A DNA stretch of 64,000 nucleotides from Leptolyngbya sp. FACHB-261 (GTDB lineage: Bacteria; Cyanobacteriota; Cyanobacteriia; FACHB-261), in the NCBI RefSeq assembly GCF_014696065.1, contig NZ_JACJPL010000004.1:62001-126000 (forward strand). Reading direction: 5' to 3'. Every line of letters starts with the position of its first letter. The stretch's first letter is position 1. The position numbers were made by a program, and so were the translations under genes. The notes beneath the pieces were generated by a model. That model ran no database searches. It saw only the letters and a program-made list of their open reading frames with translations, and was not told where the DNA came from. This document shows positions 54,515 to 62,186 of the stretch, piece by piece.

Positions 54515-55792
54515 TCAAGTGCACCACATCTGAAGCACTTGTCCCTTCAGGCTCTGCCCTAACCAAGGGGTATTGTGCGAGAAGCTTTTGAAATTAGCAA
54601 TTTCTACTAGCCAAGTTTGGGCCGGATCGAAAAGGATCATCTCAGTCGCTTGCCCTTCAGTAATCATGGGCGGGTCTTGATTCAGACACCAAGCCGGATC
54701 TGTGCTCAGACTGCGCCAAAGCTCCAAAGGCGTCCAGAGCCCAGGTTCCACCAATGCCTGCCACAACAGCGGTAGCACCAACTCCAAGCCAATCATGCCA
54801 GGTGGGGCTTCGGCAAAAGGCACTGTCTTTTCTTCGTAAGTCAGAGGCGTATGGTCCACAGCAATGGCATCCAGTACACCCGAGCGCAAGCCGGTCAACA
54901 AAGCAGCTCGGTCGCTCTCCTGGCCTAAGGGTGGGTCAGTATGAAGGCTGGGGTTGTAGCTGCGGACTTGCTCGTCGGTTAGCAGCAGGTGAAACCAGGG
55001 GACACTAGCCGTCACCGGTAATCCACGCGCTTTAGCCCCTCTAATAAGTTCTACGCCACGCGCCGTTGAAATCCGCATCAGGTGAACGGGTGTTCCTGTT
55101 GCAGCGACCACTTCCAGTAGAGCTGCCAGAGCTGCTGATTCGGACATCGCCGGGTTTCCCGGCAGGCCAAACTGCAAGGACCAATGTCCCTCCCGCATCA
55201 CGCCATCCCCGGCCAGACCCCGGTTAAGAGGCCACAGCATGATTGGTAACCCCAGTGGATGGGCATATTCCAGCAGCCGTCGCAACAGTGCCAAATCCCG
55301 GAGAGGCTGGCCATCCGTAAAACCGAGCGGTTTACCCTCTGCTAACTCCGCCAGTTCAGTAAGTTGTTCACCTCGACAACCCAAGGTCACCGCTGCCCAA
55401 GGCAACAGACAAGGGCCATCGGCAGGGATATGCTCTTGCACAAAGGCCAGAGCTGCGGCATTGTCCACCGGCGGACGGGTACCTGGGAGCAGCCCGATGC
55501 GGGTATATCCCCCCCTACGGGCAGCAGCCCACAGCGAGGCTAGTGTTTCACGTTCTTCAAAACCGGGCTCACCACATTGACTGTAGAGGTCAACTAGTCC
55601 TGGTCCTAAAATCAGACCCGAGCAGTCTTGTGACCTGGCATCCTCAGGTCCGTCACCTAGGGAAGCAGCAATCTGTGCCACTTTGCCCTGCGCGATCAGC
55701 ACATCAACGACTTGATCAGTGTCAGCGACTGGATCTAGCAGTCGAACCTGGCGTAGCAAAACGGGATCTGCGGGTGCCGTAGACGCGTTCAC
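54515..55792 (-). CDS. pyrC: dihydroorotase homologue, probably non-catalytic
   Basis: 425 aa of the dihydroorotase (amidohydrolase) family: GLILGPGLVDLYSQCGEPGFEERETLAS and AVDHTPLTYEEK. In active enzymes the first motif is HxH (DxHxHLREPG); here it is Y70-S71-Q72, so the binuclear metal site lacks two ligands. I recall similar changes in other cyanobacterial copies (YSH). It may assist aspartate transcarbamoylase, as inactive DHOases do, or have another role. The Asp of the late motif is kept. It is downstream of, and overlaps by four bases, the histidine-phosphatase gene. Confidence 0.85.
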   Translation of the reverse strand: MNASTAPADPVLLRQVRLLDPVADTDQVVDVLIAQGKVAQIAASLGDGPEDARSQDCSGLILGPGLVDLYSQCGEPGFEERETLASLWAAARRGGYTRIGLLPGTRPPVDNAAALAFVQEHIPADGPCLLPWAAVTLGCRGEQLTELAELAEGKPLGFTDGQPLRDLALLRRLLEYAHPLGLPIMLWPLNRGLAGDGVMREGHWSLQFGLPGNPAMSESAALAALLEVVAATGTPVHLMRISTARGVELIRGAKARGLPVTASVPWFHLLLTDEQVRSYNPSLHTDPPLGQESDRAALLTGLRSGVLDAIAVDHTPLTYEEKTVPFAEAPPGMIGLELVLPLLWQALVEPGLWTPLELWRSLSTDPAWCLNQDPPMITEGQATEMILFDPAQTWLVEIANFKSFSHNTPWLGQSLKGQVLQMWCT

Positions 55793-57096
55793 AATGCCCC
55801 TGCTGCTGTACGGTCGAGCACTCCACCTAAGTACGTGGTAATGTTCAGGGCTTGCACTAAAGGCGGCCCAGCCGGACCTTGAGGATAATCAATCACGCTG
55901 ACTGCCCCGTTGCCTTGCTTGAAACACCAGAAGTGTTCTGGTTTCAAGCCTAATAGATCAGCCAGAATCGCCTTGTTTACAGCATCATGCGCAACCACTA
56001 GGCTAGTGCGCCCTTCGCCGGTCGCATTCACTGCCTGCTGCCACGCACTTGTCGCTCTCATCCAAACCTGCTGAAGATTTTCGCCTTCCGGCATTTGCAC
56101 CTGCTCCGGGTGCCGCTGCCATTGCTGAAGTAGGCCAGGAAAACCTGCTTCGATCTCGTGCTCGTACTTGCCTTCCCATAGACCGTGGCGGATCTCCATC
56201 AGGTCGTCCAGGAATACCAGGGACAGCTCTGGGTGATGGCGCAGAATAATCTCCGCGGTTTCGCGTGGGCGCAACATTGGACTGCTAAAAGCTGCGTCCA
56301 GCTTCACTGAGCGCAAGAACTCCGAGGCTTGCTGAGCCTGCTGACGGCCTGTGTCGTTGAGGGGCACGTCGATCTGACCCTGAAAGCGCTGCTGACGATT
56401 CCACTCCGTTTCACCATGCCGTACCAGCAACAGGCGTGGCCCTTGGTGATTGGGCTTGAACTTAGGTAGCGGCGAGCCACCCAGATGCCCCGTCAGGTTT
56501 AGGGACTCAATGACGCAGCGGCCCTCTTCTGAGACATTGAGCACACTGATGCCACAGTTCGACTGCTGCAGGGCGTGATAGCGATCGGGCTCAAGGCCAA
56601 CAGCCGTGCTAATCAGCGCCCGATTGATACCGCTGTGACCTACGAGCAACACGGTTTCACCCGGATGCTGAACCAGCATTTGCTGCCAGAAGTCGCGGGC
56701 CTGCACCATCAGATCCAGGATTGGAAAGCGGTTGCCCATCTCCAGACGATGCGGCTCCTCGTGCCAAAGGCGGTACTGATCCGGGTATTTTTCACGCACC
56801 GCTTGATGGTTGAGGTTCTCCCACTCGGGCAAGTTGACCTCATACAGCCCTTCTGAAGTTTGGGGAGTTGGCGGTGACTCGAGTTGCGAAAGAATCCCTT
56901 CAGCGGTGCGCCGCGCGCGTTGCAGGGGGCTGGTGTAAACAGCGTTTAGCTTGAGGCTGCTCAACGCCTTGCCCACCTGCACAGCTTGGGCATACCCCTT
57001 CTCACTGAGCTGGGAATCGTCACAGCGCCCTTGGATCAAGCCCAAGGCATTGTAAGTACTCTCGCCGTGGCGGACGAGGATGATTCGCGTAATCAG
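55789..57096 (-). CDS. double phosphoglycerate-mutase-fold (histidine) phosphatase
   Basis: About 435 aa. Two similar domains: RIILVRHGESTYNALGLIQGR (residues 4-24) and RLLLVRHGETEWNRQQRFQGQ near residue 220; both have the catalytic RHG and an Arg/Glu in the later part. Two-domain proteins of this type occur in cyanobacteria and plants (CA1P phosphatase). I chose 57096 (CTG, MITRIILVRHG) because GGAGGG lies 7 nt before; ATT at 57093 is another. No ATG, GTG or TTG fits nearby: TTG 57138 and ATG 57213/57225 have no clear site, and the latter overlap the usp gene. The start is thus uncertain. Confidence 0.85.
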   Translation of the reverse strand: MITRIILVRHGESTYNALGLIQGRCDDSQLSEKGYAQAVQVGKALSSLKLNAVYTSPLQRARRTAEGILSQLESPPTPQTSEGLYEVNLPEWENLNHQAVREKYPDQYRLWHEEPHRLEMGNRFPILDLMVQARDFWQQMLVQHPGETVLLVGHSGINRALISTAVGLEPDRYHALQQSNCGISVLNVSEEGRCVIESLNLTGHLGGSPLPKFKPNHQGPRLLLVRHGETEWNRQQRFQGQIDVPLNDTGRQQAQQASEFLRSVKLDAAFSSPMLRPRETAEIILRHHPELSLVFLDDLMEIRHGLWEGKYEHEIEAGFPGLLQQWQRHPEQVQMPEGENLQQVWMRATSAWQQAVNATGEGRTSLVVAHDAVNKAILADLLGLKPEHFWCFKQGNGAVSVIDYPQGPAGPPLVQALNITTYLGGVLDRTAAGAL

Positions 57097-57166
57097 GGGT
57101 GTGCCCTCCGGGTAAAGTCTTCTGGCTTTGGCAAGCAATCGCCAAAATTTTACCCTGTCGCTGGGT

Positions 57167-58018
57167 CTAACGTTCGCCAATCGTGCGAGCGAGCAGAACC
57201 GGACAGCTAGCATTGACTCGGACATAGTCGGAAATCGAATTGCCGAGTAGTCGATCTAAGTCAGGCAAGCCACGGGCAATGGTGGGTCGCCGGTCAGGAG
57301 AGCCTAGAACAATCAGGTCAGCATTAGCCTCGTCAGCAAGGCGGCAAATCTCTCGACCGACATCGCCAGTTCCGAAGTAAGTTTTGTAAGCAACGCCCTG
57401 CTTTTTGGCTTCGTTGATCGCAGCAGCTACGACTGGATCGTCCTTTTCTGGGTTAGCAGGCTGGTCCTTGCCTTCGGTAACTCGGGCAAGCAACAGTTGC
57501 CCCCCCTTGAGCCCCTGCATCAAGCTCAACGCAAATTTGAGGCGCTGGGTGCTGGGCTCAGAGGCATTGAGCGCAACCATGACCCGGTTGAGCTTTTTGA
57601 GATAGATGTCTTCCTTGACCAGCAGCATCGGAGTAGAGGTGAGCTGAAAGACATACTGGCTGACCGAGTCCTTCAGAATGGACTGAATGCGACCTAGCCC
57701 CCGCGAACCCATAATGATCAGGTCCGGATTCACTTCTGCTGCTGTTTTGACAACGATGTCTTTCGGATCGCCTTCCTTGAGCACAGCCGAGTAGGAGAAG
57801 TCGGAACTCAAGTTGAGAGTGCGAGTAGTTTGGCCCAGAATGTTCTGCCCCACGACGCGCTTATCGTTCATTTGCTCGGCTGACACCTGGGGTGAAACCA
57901 CGTGCAGAGCCGTAACATTGACACGTCGTCCTTGTAGGGCCGGTAGCTCCAGTAGGGTCAAAAACATTTGTTCCGACCGGCCTGAGCCATCCACTGCCAG
58001 CAGGATGTTTTGCAGCAT
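57167..58018 (-). CDS. universal stress protein, two Usp domains
   Basis: 283 aa from ATG 58018, preceded by AGGAA; the frame is open to 58042. Two UspA-like domains: MLQNILLAVDGSGRSEQMF with DLIIMGSRGLGRIQSIL and VSQYVFQLTSTPMLLV; then LNRVMVALNASEPSTQRLKFA with DLIVLGSPDRRPTIARGL and VRVNASCPVLLAR. The ATP-binding G2xG9xGS/T motif is best kept in the first half (MGSRGLGRI). The two domains can act as an internal dimer. Its 3' end overlaps possible upstream starts of the phosphatase gene. Confidence 0.92.
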   Translation of the reverse strand: MLQNILLAVDGSGRSEQMFLTLLELPALQGRRVNVTALHVVSPQVSAEQMNDKRVVGQNILGQTTRTLNLSSDFSYSAVLKEGDPKDIVVKTAAEVNPDLIIMGSRGLGRIQSILKDSVSQYVFQLTSTPMLLVKEDIYLKKLNRVMVALNASEPSTQRLKFALSLMQGLKGGQLLLARVTEGKDQPANPEKDDPVVAAAINEAKKQGVAYKTYFGTGDVGREICRLADEANADLIVLGSPDRRPTIARGLPDLDRLLGNSISDYVRVNASCPVLLARTIGER

Positions 58019-58163
58019 CTCAAAGTTCCTCAATGTTCCCAAACAGAAGCATAAAGTTTGTTAGGAACGAGCGGCTTGATGCTTACATTTATTCATCCGG
58101 CTATCCATCCCTATAACTCAGTAGACTCAGTAGCCGGGCTTAAGGAGCTAAGGGCTTGGGCAG

Positions 58164-58637
58164 CTACAGACGGGCTTGTTGAGATACTGAGTGCTTGGCC
58201 GTATCAGTTTCGTTGAGCGGCTCGCCGCTCACATGCACAATCACTTCCCGCTGGTGTGGCCGTCTGCGGTGCTCCCACACGTACAGCCCTTGCCAGGTGC
58301 CTAAACCCAGTCTGCCTTGAACGACTGGAATATTTTCTGAAGTGTGGGTGAGAACACTGCGAATGTGAGCAGGCATGTCATCTGAGCCTTCGGCAGTGTG
58401 CTCGTAGAGCCGGTTGTCTTCTGGCACCAGCTTCGCCATGAAGCGCTCTAAATCGCCCAAGACATCAGGGTCAGCGTTTTCCTGAATGATCAAACTGGCA
58501 GAGGTGTGGCGCAGAAACACTGTACACAACCCCATCTGGATACCGGAGCGCTCCACCACCTCACGCACCTGAGCCGTGATGTTGTGTAAGCACTTACCAG
58601 ACGTGCGAATTTGAAGAACTTGCTGATGGTGACTCAT
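58164..58637 (-). CDS. YjbQ family protein
   Basis: 157 aa. Conserved block FLRHTSASLIIQENADPDVLGDLE and the EHTAEGSDDMPAHIRSVL segment with His/Asp residues match YjbQ (UPF0047). Proteins of this family were reported to have weak thiamin-phosphate synthase activity, but the physiological function is unclear. The C-terminal 20 residues are extra. It is divergent from the YaaW gene with 57-75 nt between starts. Confidence 0.93.
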   Translation of the reverse strand: MSHHQQVLQIRTSGKCLHNITAQVREVVERSGIQMGLCTVFLRHTSASLIIQENADPDVLGDLERFMAKLVPEDNRLYEHTAEGSDDMPAHIRSVLTHTSENIPVVQGRLGLGTWQGLYVWEHRRRPHQREVIVHVSGEPLNETDTAKHSVSQQARL

Positions 58638-58712
58638 GCTCCCATTTTAGAGAGTGGCTTGGATTATGCTGGCGATATCAGTCTCTGATCGCCCGTGAGG
58701 AGCGTTCCCGTT

Positions 58713-59600
58713 GTGCTAGAGCTGCGAACTGCGTTGGAGTTGGCGACCGATGACGAATTGCGTGACTTGGCGGACCTGTTGTTTCGCCGCCGTTTTAACC
58801 CTTTAGACTACATCACCCTGCCCGAGCTGAGTGAGATCCAAGAGCGCTCGCGTTCAGAACTGATCGATTTGATTGAACAGCGCTTCTGCTACCTGGCCGC
58901 TGATGGCGTGACCGTCCTGCGAGGGCAGACCCAACGGCTGAGCTATCACCAAGTCCTCCAGACAGTGTGCAAGCATCTCAAGTTGCCCTGTTCGCCACAC
59001 CTGAGTGTTGTGGATTTAGAAGCTGAGGTGTTCTTAAACTTGATGGGTCGGATCTGGCAAAAGATGACCCCACCCGATCGGGCCCGTCTGTCTGAACGCT
59101 TCCGCACTGCTTTACGGCGCACCACTCGGCGCAGCGAAGTGCTAGCTCACCATCTGAAAGCTCAGACCCAGAGTGCCGATCCCTTGCGCCTGATTCTGGA
59201 AGGAGGGGGTGCCCTCGCTGTCAGCGCTATCGTCAGACCGCTGCTGCTGAACTTGGTCGCTCGCCAGCTTGCCTGGCACTATGCGGTTTACCAGACCGGA
59301 CAGCAAATGGCGCTCAAAGGTGGAGCTGCGTTGGCAACGCAAATCCAGGGCCGCTTTGCCATGCAACTAGCAAAGCGGGGCATGGCGGTCAGTGCTGCTC
59401 GTTATGGCGCGCTGCGGGCGACCTTAAGTGTGGTCGGTCCAGCTCTATGGACTTGGTTCCTGGCCGATCTGGGCTGGCGAATGATCACAACCAATTACGC
59501 CCGCATTATTCCGGCGATTTTCACCCTGGCTCAAATTCGCCTAACTCGGTCCAGTGACTTCGGCGACGGTCAGTTGACGTGGGAATGCCCACCCGCCTGA
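58713..59600 (+). CDS. YaaW family protein
   Basis: 295 aa from GTG 58713 (GAGGAG 10 nt upstream); a GTG at 58695 is the longer option. Residues 1-60 (LATDDELRDLADLLFRRRFNPLDYI) and 100-135 (LSVVDLEAEVFLNLMGRIWQKM) resemble YaaW/DUF3944-type proteins. The C-terminal 120 residues have several Ala/Gly-rich, partly hydrophobic helices (GALRATLSVVGPALWTWFLADL). It may associate with membranes. The gene overlaps the following O-antigen-ligase gene by about 16-22 nt. Confidence 0.7.
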   Translation: MLELRTALELATDDELRDLADLLFRRRFNPLDYITLPELSEIQERSRSELIDLIEQRFCYLAADGVTVLRGQTQRLSYHQVLQTVCKHLKLPCSPHLSVVDLEAEVFLNLMGRIWQKMTPPDRARLSERFRTALRRTTRRSEVLAHHLKAQTQSADPLRLILEGGGALAVSAIVRPLLLNLVARQLAWHYAVYQTGQQMALKGGAALATQIQGRFAMQLAKRGMAVSAARYGALRATLSVVGPALWTWFLADLGWRMITTNYARIIPAIFTLAQIRLTRSSDFGDGQLTWECPPA

Positions 59601-60892
59601 TTCAGAAGCATCCCCAAGCTGACCTGCACGGACCTTGGGTTCTGCTTCAGCTCGCAGTTCTTACCTTGCCCTTCAGCCCCTTGGCTGCGGGGCTGTGTGT
59701 GCTGACGATGATCGGTTGGGTCTTCAAGCAGCGCTGGCAGTTCGTGCGGTCTGATTGGCTCAATGGCCTGCTAGCGGGGTTGAGCCTTTGGCTGGTACTG
59801 AGCAGCTTTTTGGCTCCGGATCGAGTGTCAGCCTGGTTAGGCTTAGCTAATTTTCTACCGCTATTTGCTCTATTTGCAGCAGCTAGCTTGGTTATCAACA
59901 CACCCCAACAGATACAGCGCCTGGGCTGGCTCTTATTACTGGGCTCGGTACCTGTTGATCTAATTGCCATCGGTCAGCGCTTCTGGGGCTGGAGCGGTAA
60001 GGTGCAATGGCTGGGCAGTTTAGTCAACCTTGAGGTAGACCCCACTGGTAATCCGGCCTTTCGCCCCTCTTCTGTCTTCGACTACACCAATATTCTGGCG
60101 TCCCACCTCATCTTGGTATTGAGCCTGGGCCTGGGCTTGCTGTTGTGGGAGTGGCGGCGGGGCAAACACTGGCGCGCTATAGCAGGACTAGCTGCAATTT
60201 TGGGCTTTGGCGCTGGAGTGATTTTACTGACCGAGACTCGCAATGCTTGGGCGACGCTGCTGCTTGTAGGAGGGGCTTATGCTCTGTTTTTGGGCTGGTG
60301 GTGGTTGCTCGTGGGTCTAGGCGCAATTGCTGCTGCGACTTGGGGAGCCGTAAAGGGACAGCCTCTGCTGCAACGGGTAATACCGGAGTTCATTTGGGGC
60401 CGCTTTGCCGGTCGTCTGGACCCAAATCCACCGGTGCCAACTCTGCGCTGGACACAGTGGCAATTTGCCTGGGACCTAGCCCAGCAAAGGCCTCTGACGG
60501 GCTGGGGCTTACGCAATTTCACCGCTCTTTACCAAGCCAAGACTGGCTTCTGGCTAGGGCATCCTCATAATTTTTATCTGATGCTCTCCGCAGAGACAGG
60601 TCTGCTTGCCACGCTGGCTCTGCTGTTGTTGATCGGTTGGGTCGTTGTTTTAGGGGTTCAGGCCTTTATTAGGCTAAGGCGGACTAAGCCTGGGGATGCC
60701 CTGCTGTTGTTTAGTGCGCTGGTTGCCCTGGGTAGTTGCGGCGTGTTTGGCCTATTGGATGTGACGATGTTTGATGTTCGCATTAACATCCTGGGCTGGT
60801 TACTGCTGGCCATGGTGTGTGGGGTCAGCCGCAACACTATACAAAAACCGGACATACAAAGACCGGGTGGTGATTACACCACCCGGTCTTGA
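59585..60892 (+). CDS. O-antigen ligase family membrane protein
   Basis: 435 aa from ATG 59585; GTG 59579 is also possible. Eleven or so membrane segments. The Wzy_C block is near residues 280-340: PLTGWGLRNFTALYQAKTGFWLGHPHNFYLMLSAETGL, with the conserved HNFYL, preceded by LLTETRNAWATLL. Such proteins polymerise or ligate glycans; cyanobacterial IctB belongs to the same superfamily, so that name is an alternative. It overlaps the YaaW gene and ends inside its own terminator. Confidence 0.85.
   Translation: MPTRLIQKHPQADLHGPWVLLQLAVLTLPFSPLAAGLCVLTMIGWVFKQRWQFVRSDWLNGLLAGLSLWLVLSSFLAPDRVSAWLGLANFLPLFALFAAASLVINTPQQIQRLGWLLLLGSVPVDLIAIGQRFWGWSGKVQWLGSLVNLEVDPTGNPAFRPSSVFDYTNILASHLILVLSLGLGLLLWEWRRGKHWRAIAGLAAILGFGAGVILLTETRNAWATLLLVGGAYALFLGWWWLLVGLGAIAAATWGAVKGQPLLQRVIPEFIWGRFAGRLDPNPPVPTLRWTQWQFAWDLAQQRPLTGWGLRNFTALYQAKTGFWLGHPHNFYLMLSAETGLLATLALLLLIGWVVVLGVQAFIRLRRTKPGDALLLFSALVALGSCGVFGLLDVTMFDVRINILGWLLLAMVCGVSRNTIQKPDIQRPGGDYTTRS
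60860..60889. terminator. terminator inside the 3' end of the O-antigen-ligase gene
   Basis: Perfect 13-bp stem AGACCGGGTGGTG / CACCACCCGGTCT with a 4-nt loop, ending 3 nt before the TGA. No clean T-run follows, but it lies between convergent genes and encodes residues just before the C-terminus (GGDYTTR). Confidence 0.7.
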
Positions 60893-60952
60893 GTCAAATT
60901 GACTTTGAGCGAGGACGAAGGCAATTAACTTTAGGCGTGATCAGCCTTCGGT

Positions 60953-62035
60953 TTAAGCGACGACAACCTGCTTCTTCTTGGGAGCGCCAAGTTCGCCTTT
61001 GGCGTACTTAGCAGCAAAGTCATCCAGGGAGACCGCCTTGATCTTGGAAGCATGTCCAGATGAGCCGAAAGCTTCGTAGCGCTCCTGACAAACCTTTTGC
61101 ATGTACTTGATCGAGGGCTTGAGGAAGTGACGGGGGTCAAACTCCTCAGGCTTCTGAGCCAAGGCTTCACGCACAGCAGCAGTGATTGCCAAACGGTTGT
61201 CGGTGTCGATGTTGACCTTACGCACACCGCACTTGATGCCCTTTTGAATTTCTTCTAGGGGCACACCGTAGGTTTCAGGGATCTTGCCGCCGTGCTGGTT
61301 GATCAGAGCTAGCAGATCTTCCGGCACTGAAGAAGAACCGTGCATGACCAAGTGGGTGTTGGGCAGACGGCGGTGGATTTCTTCGATGCGGCTGATTGCC
61401 AAAATTTCGCCCGTGGGTTTGCGGGTGAACTTGTAAGCGCCGTGGCTGGTGCCGATTGCAACCGCTAGAGCATCCACACCGGTTTGCTCTACGAAGTCAA
61501 CTGCTTCATCGGGGTCGGTTAGCAGTTGATCGTGAGAAAGGGTGCCTTCAAAACCGTGACCGTCTTCCTTGTCACCCTTGCCAGTTTCCAGGGAGCCCAA
61601 GCAACCTAGTTCACCTTCAACACTGACGCCGATTGAGTGAGCAACCTCGACCACCTGGCGGGTGACATCGACGTTGTACTCATAGCTGGCAGGGGTTTTG
61701 GCATCGGCTTCGAGGGAGCCATCCATCATGACGCTGGTAAAACCGTTGCGCATGGCAGAGTAACAGGTTGCCGGGCTGTTGCCATGATCTTGGTGCATGG
61801 CGATGGGGATGTTCGGGTAGGTCTCCACCGCAGCCAGAATCAGGTGACGTAGAAACGCTTCGCCAGCGTAGGTACGGGCACCACGCGAGGCTTGCAAAAT
61901 CACTGGAGAGTCAGACTCTTGGGCAGCCCGCATGATTGCCTGGATCTGCTCCATGTTGTTGACGTTGTAAGCCGGAATGCCGTAGCCATTTTCTGCCGCG
62001 TGGTCCAGCAGCAGCCGCATGGGTACAAGCGCCAT
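60953..62035 (-). CDS. fba: class II fructose-bisphosphate aldolase
   Basis: 360 aa of the CBB (Calvin cycle) type. N-terminal [18 protein letters not shown], then the zinc-binding [15 protein letters not shown] and [15 protein letters not shown], and [20 protein letters not shown] with the second His. It cleaves or makes fructose-1,6- and sedoheptulose-1,7-bisphosphate in glycolysis and the Calvin cycle. Full length. A GGAGG lies just before the ATG. Confidence 0.97.
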   Translation of the reverse strand: MALVPMRLLLDHAAENGYGIPAYNVNNMEQIQAIMRAAQESDSPVILQASRGARTYAGEAFLRHLILAAVETYPNIPIAMHQDHGNSPATCYSAMRNGFTSVMMDGSLEADAKTPASYEYNVDVTRQVVEVAHSIGVSVEGELGCLGSLETGKGDKEDGHGFEGTLSHDQLLTDPDEAVDFVEQTGVDALAVAIGTSHGAYKFTRKPTGEILAISRIEEIHRRLPNTHLVMHGSSSVPEDLLALINQHGGKIPETYGVPLEEIQKGIKCGVRKVNIDTDNRLAITAAVREALAQKPEEFDPRHFLKPSIKYMQKVCQERYEAFGSSGHASKIKAVSLDDFAAKYAKGELGAPKKKQVVVA

Positions 62036-62101
62036 AGATTTCCTCCTGGTTTCTCGCTCTAGGTATTAAGACGGGTTCGGGCGAGGGTTTGATATAGCAA
62101 T

Positions 62102-62181
62102 CTTAAGATACTTTTCAGGATCCGTCGCAGAGCTTTTTCCGGTTGTGTTGTCCTTGAGCAAATTCCAAAAAGTATCTCAAG
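62102..62181 (-). terminator. inverted repeat after the second ftsH
   Basis: CTTAAGATACTTTT (62102-62115) and AAAAGTATCTCAAG (62168-62181) can pair over 14 bp (one G-U on the minus strand) with a 52-nt loop. It follows the minus-strand ftsH stop within 6 nt and precedes fba, so it may be a terminator or processing site. Confidence 0.4.
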
Positions 62182-62186
62182 GGTTA

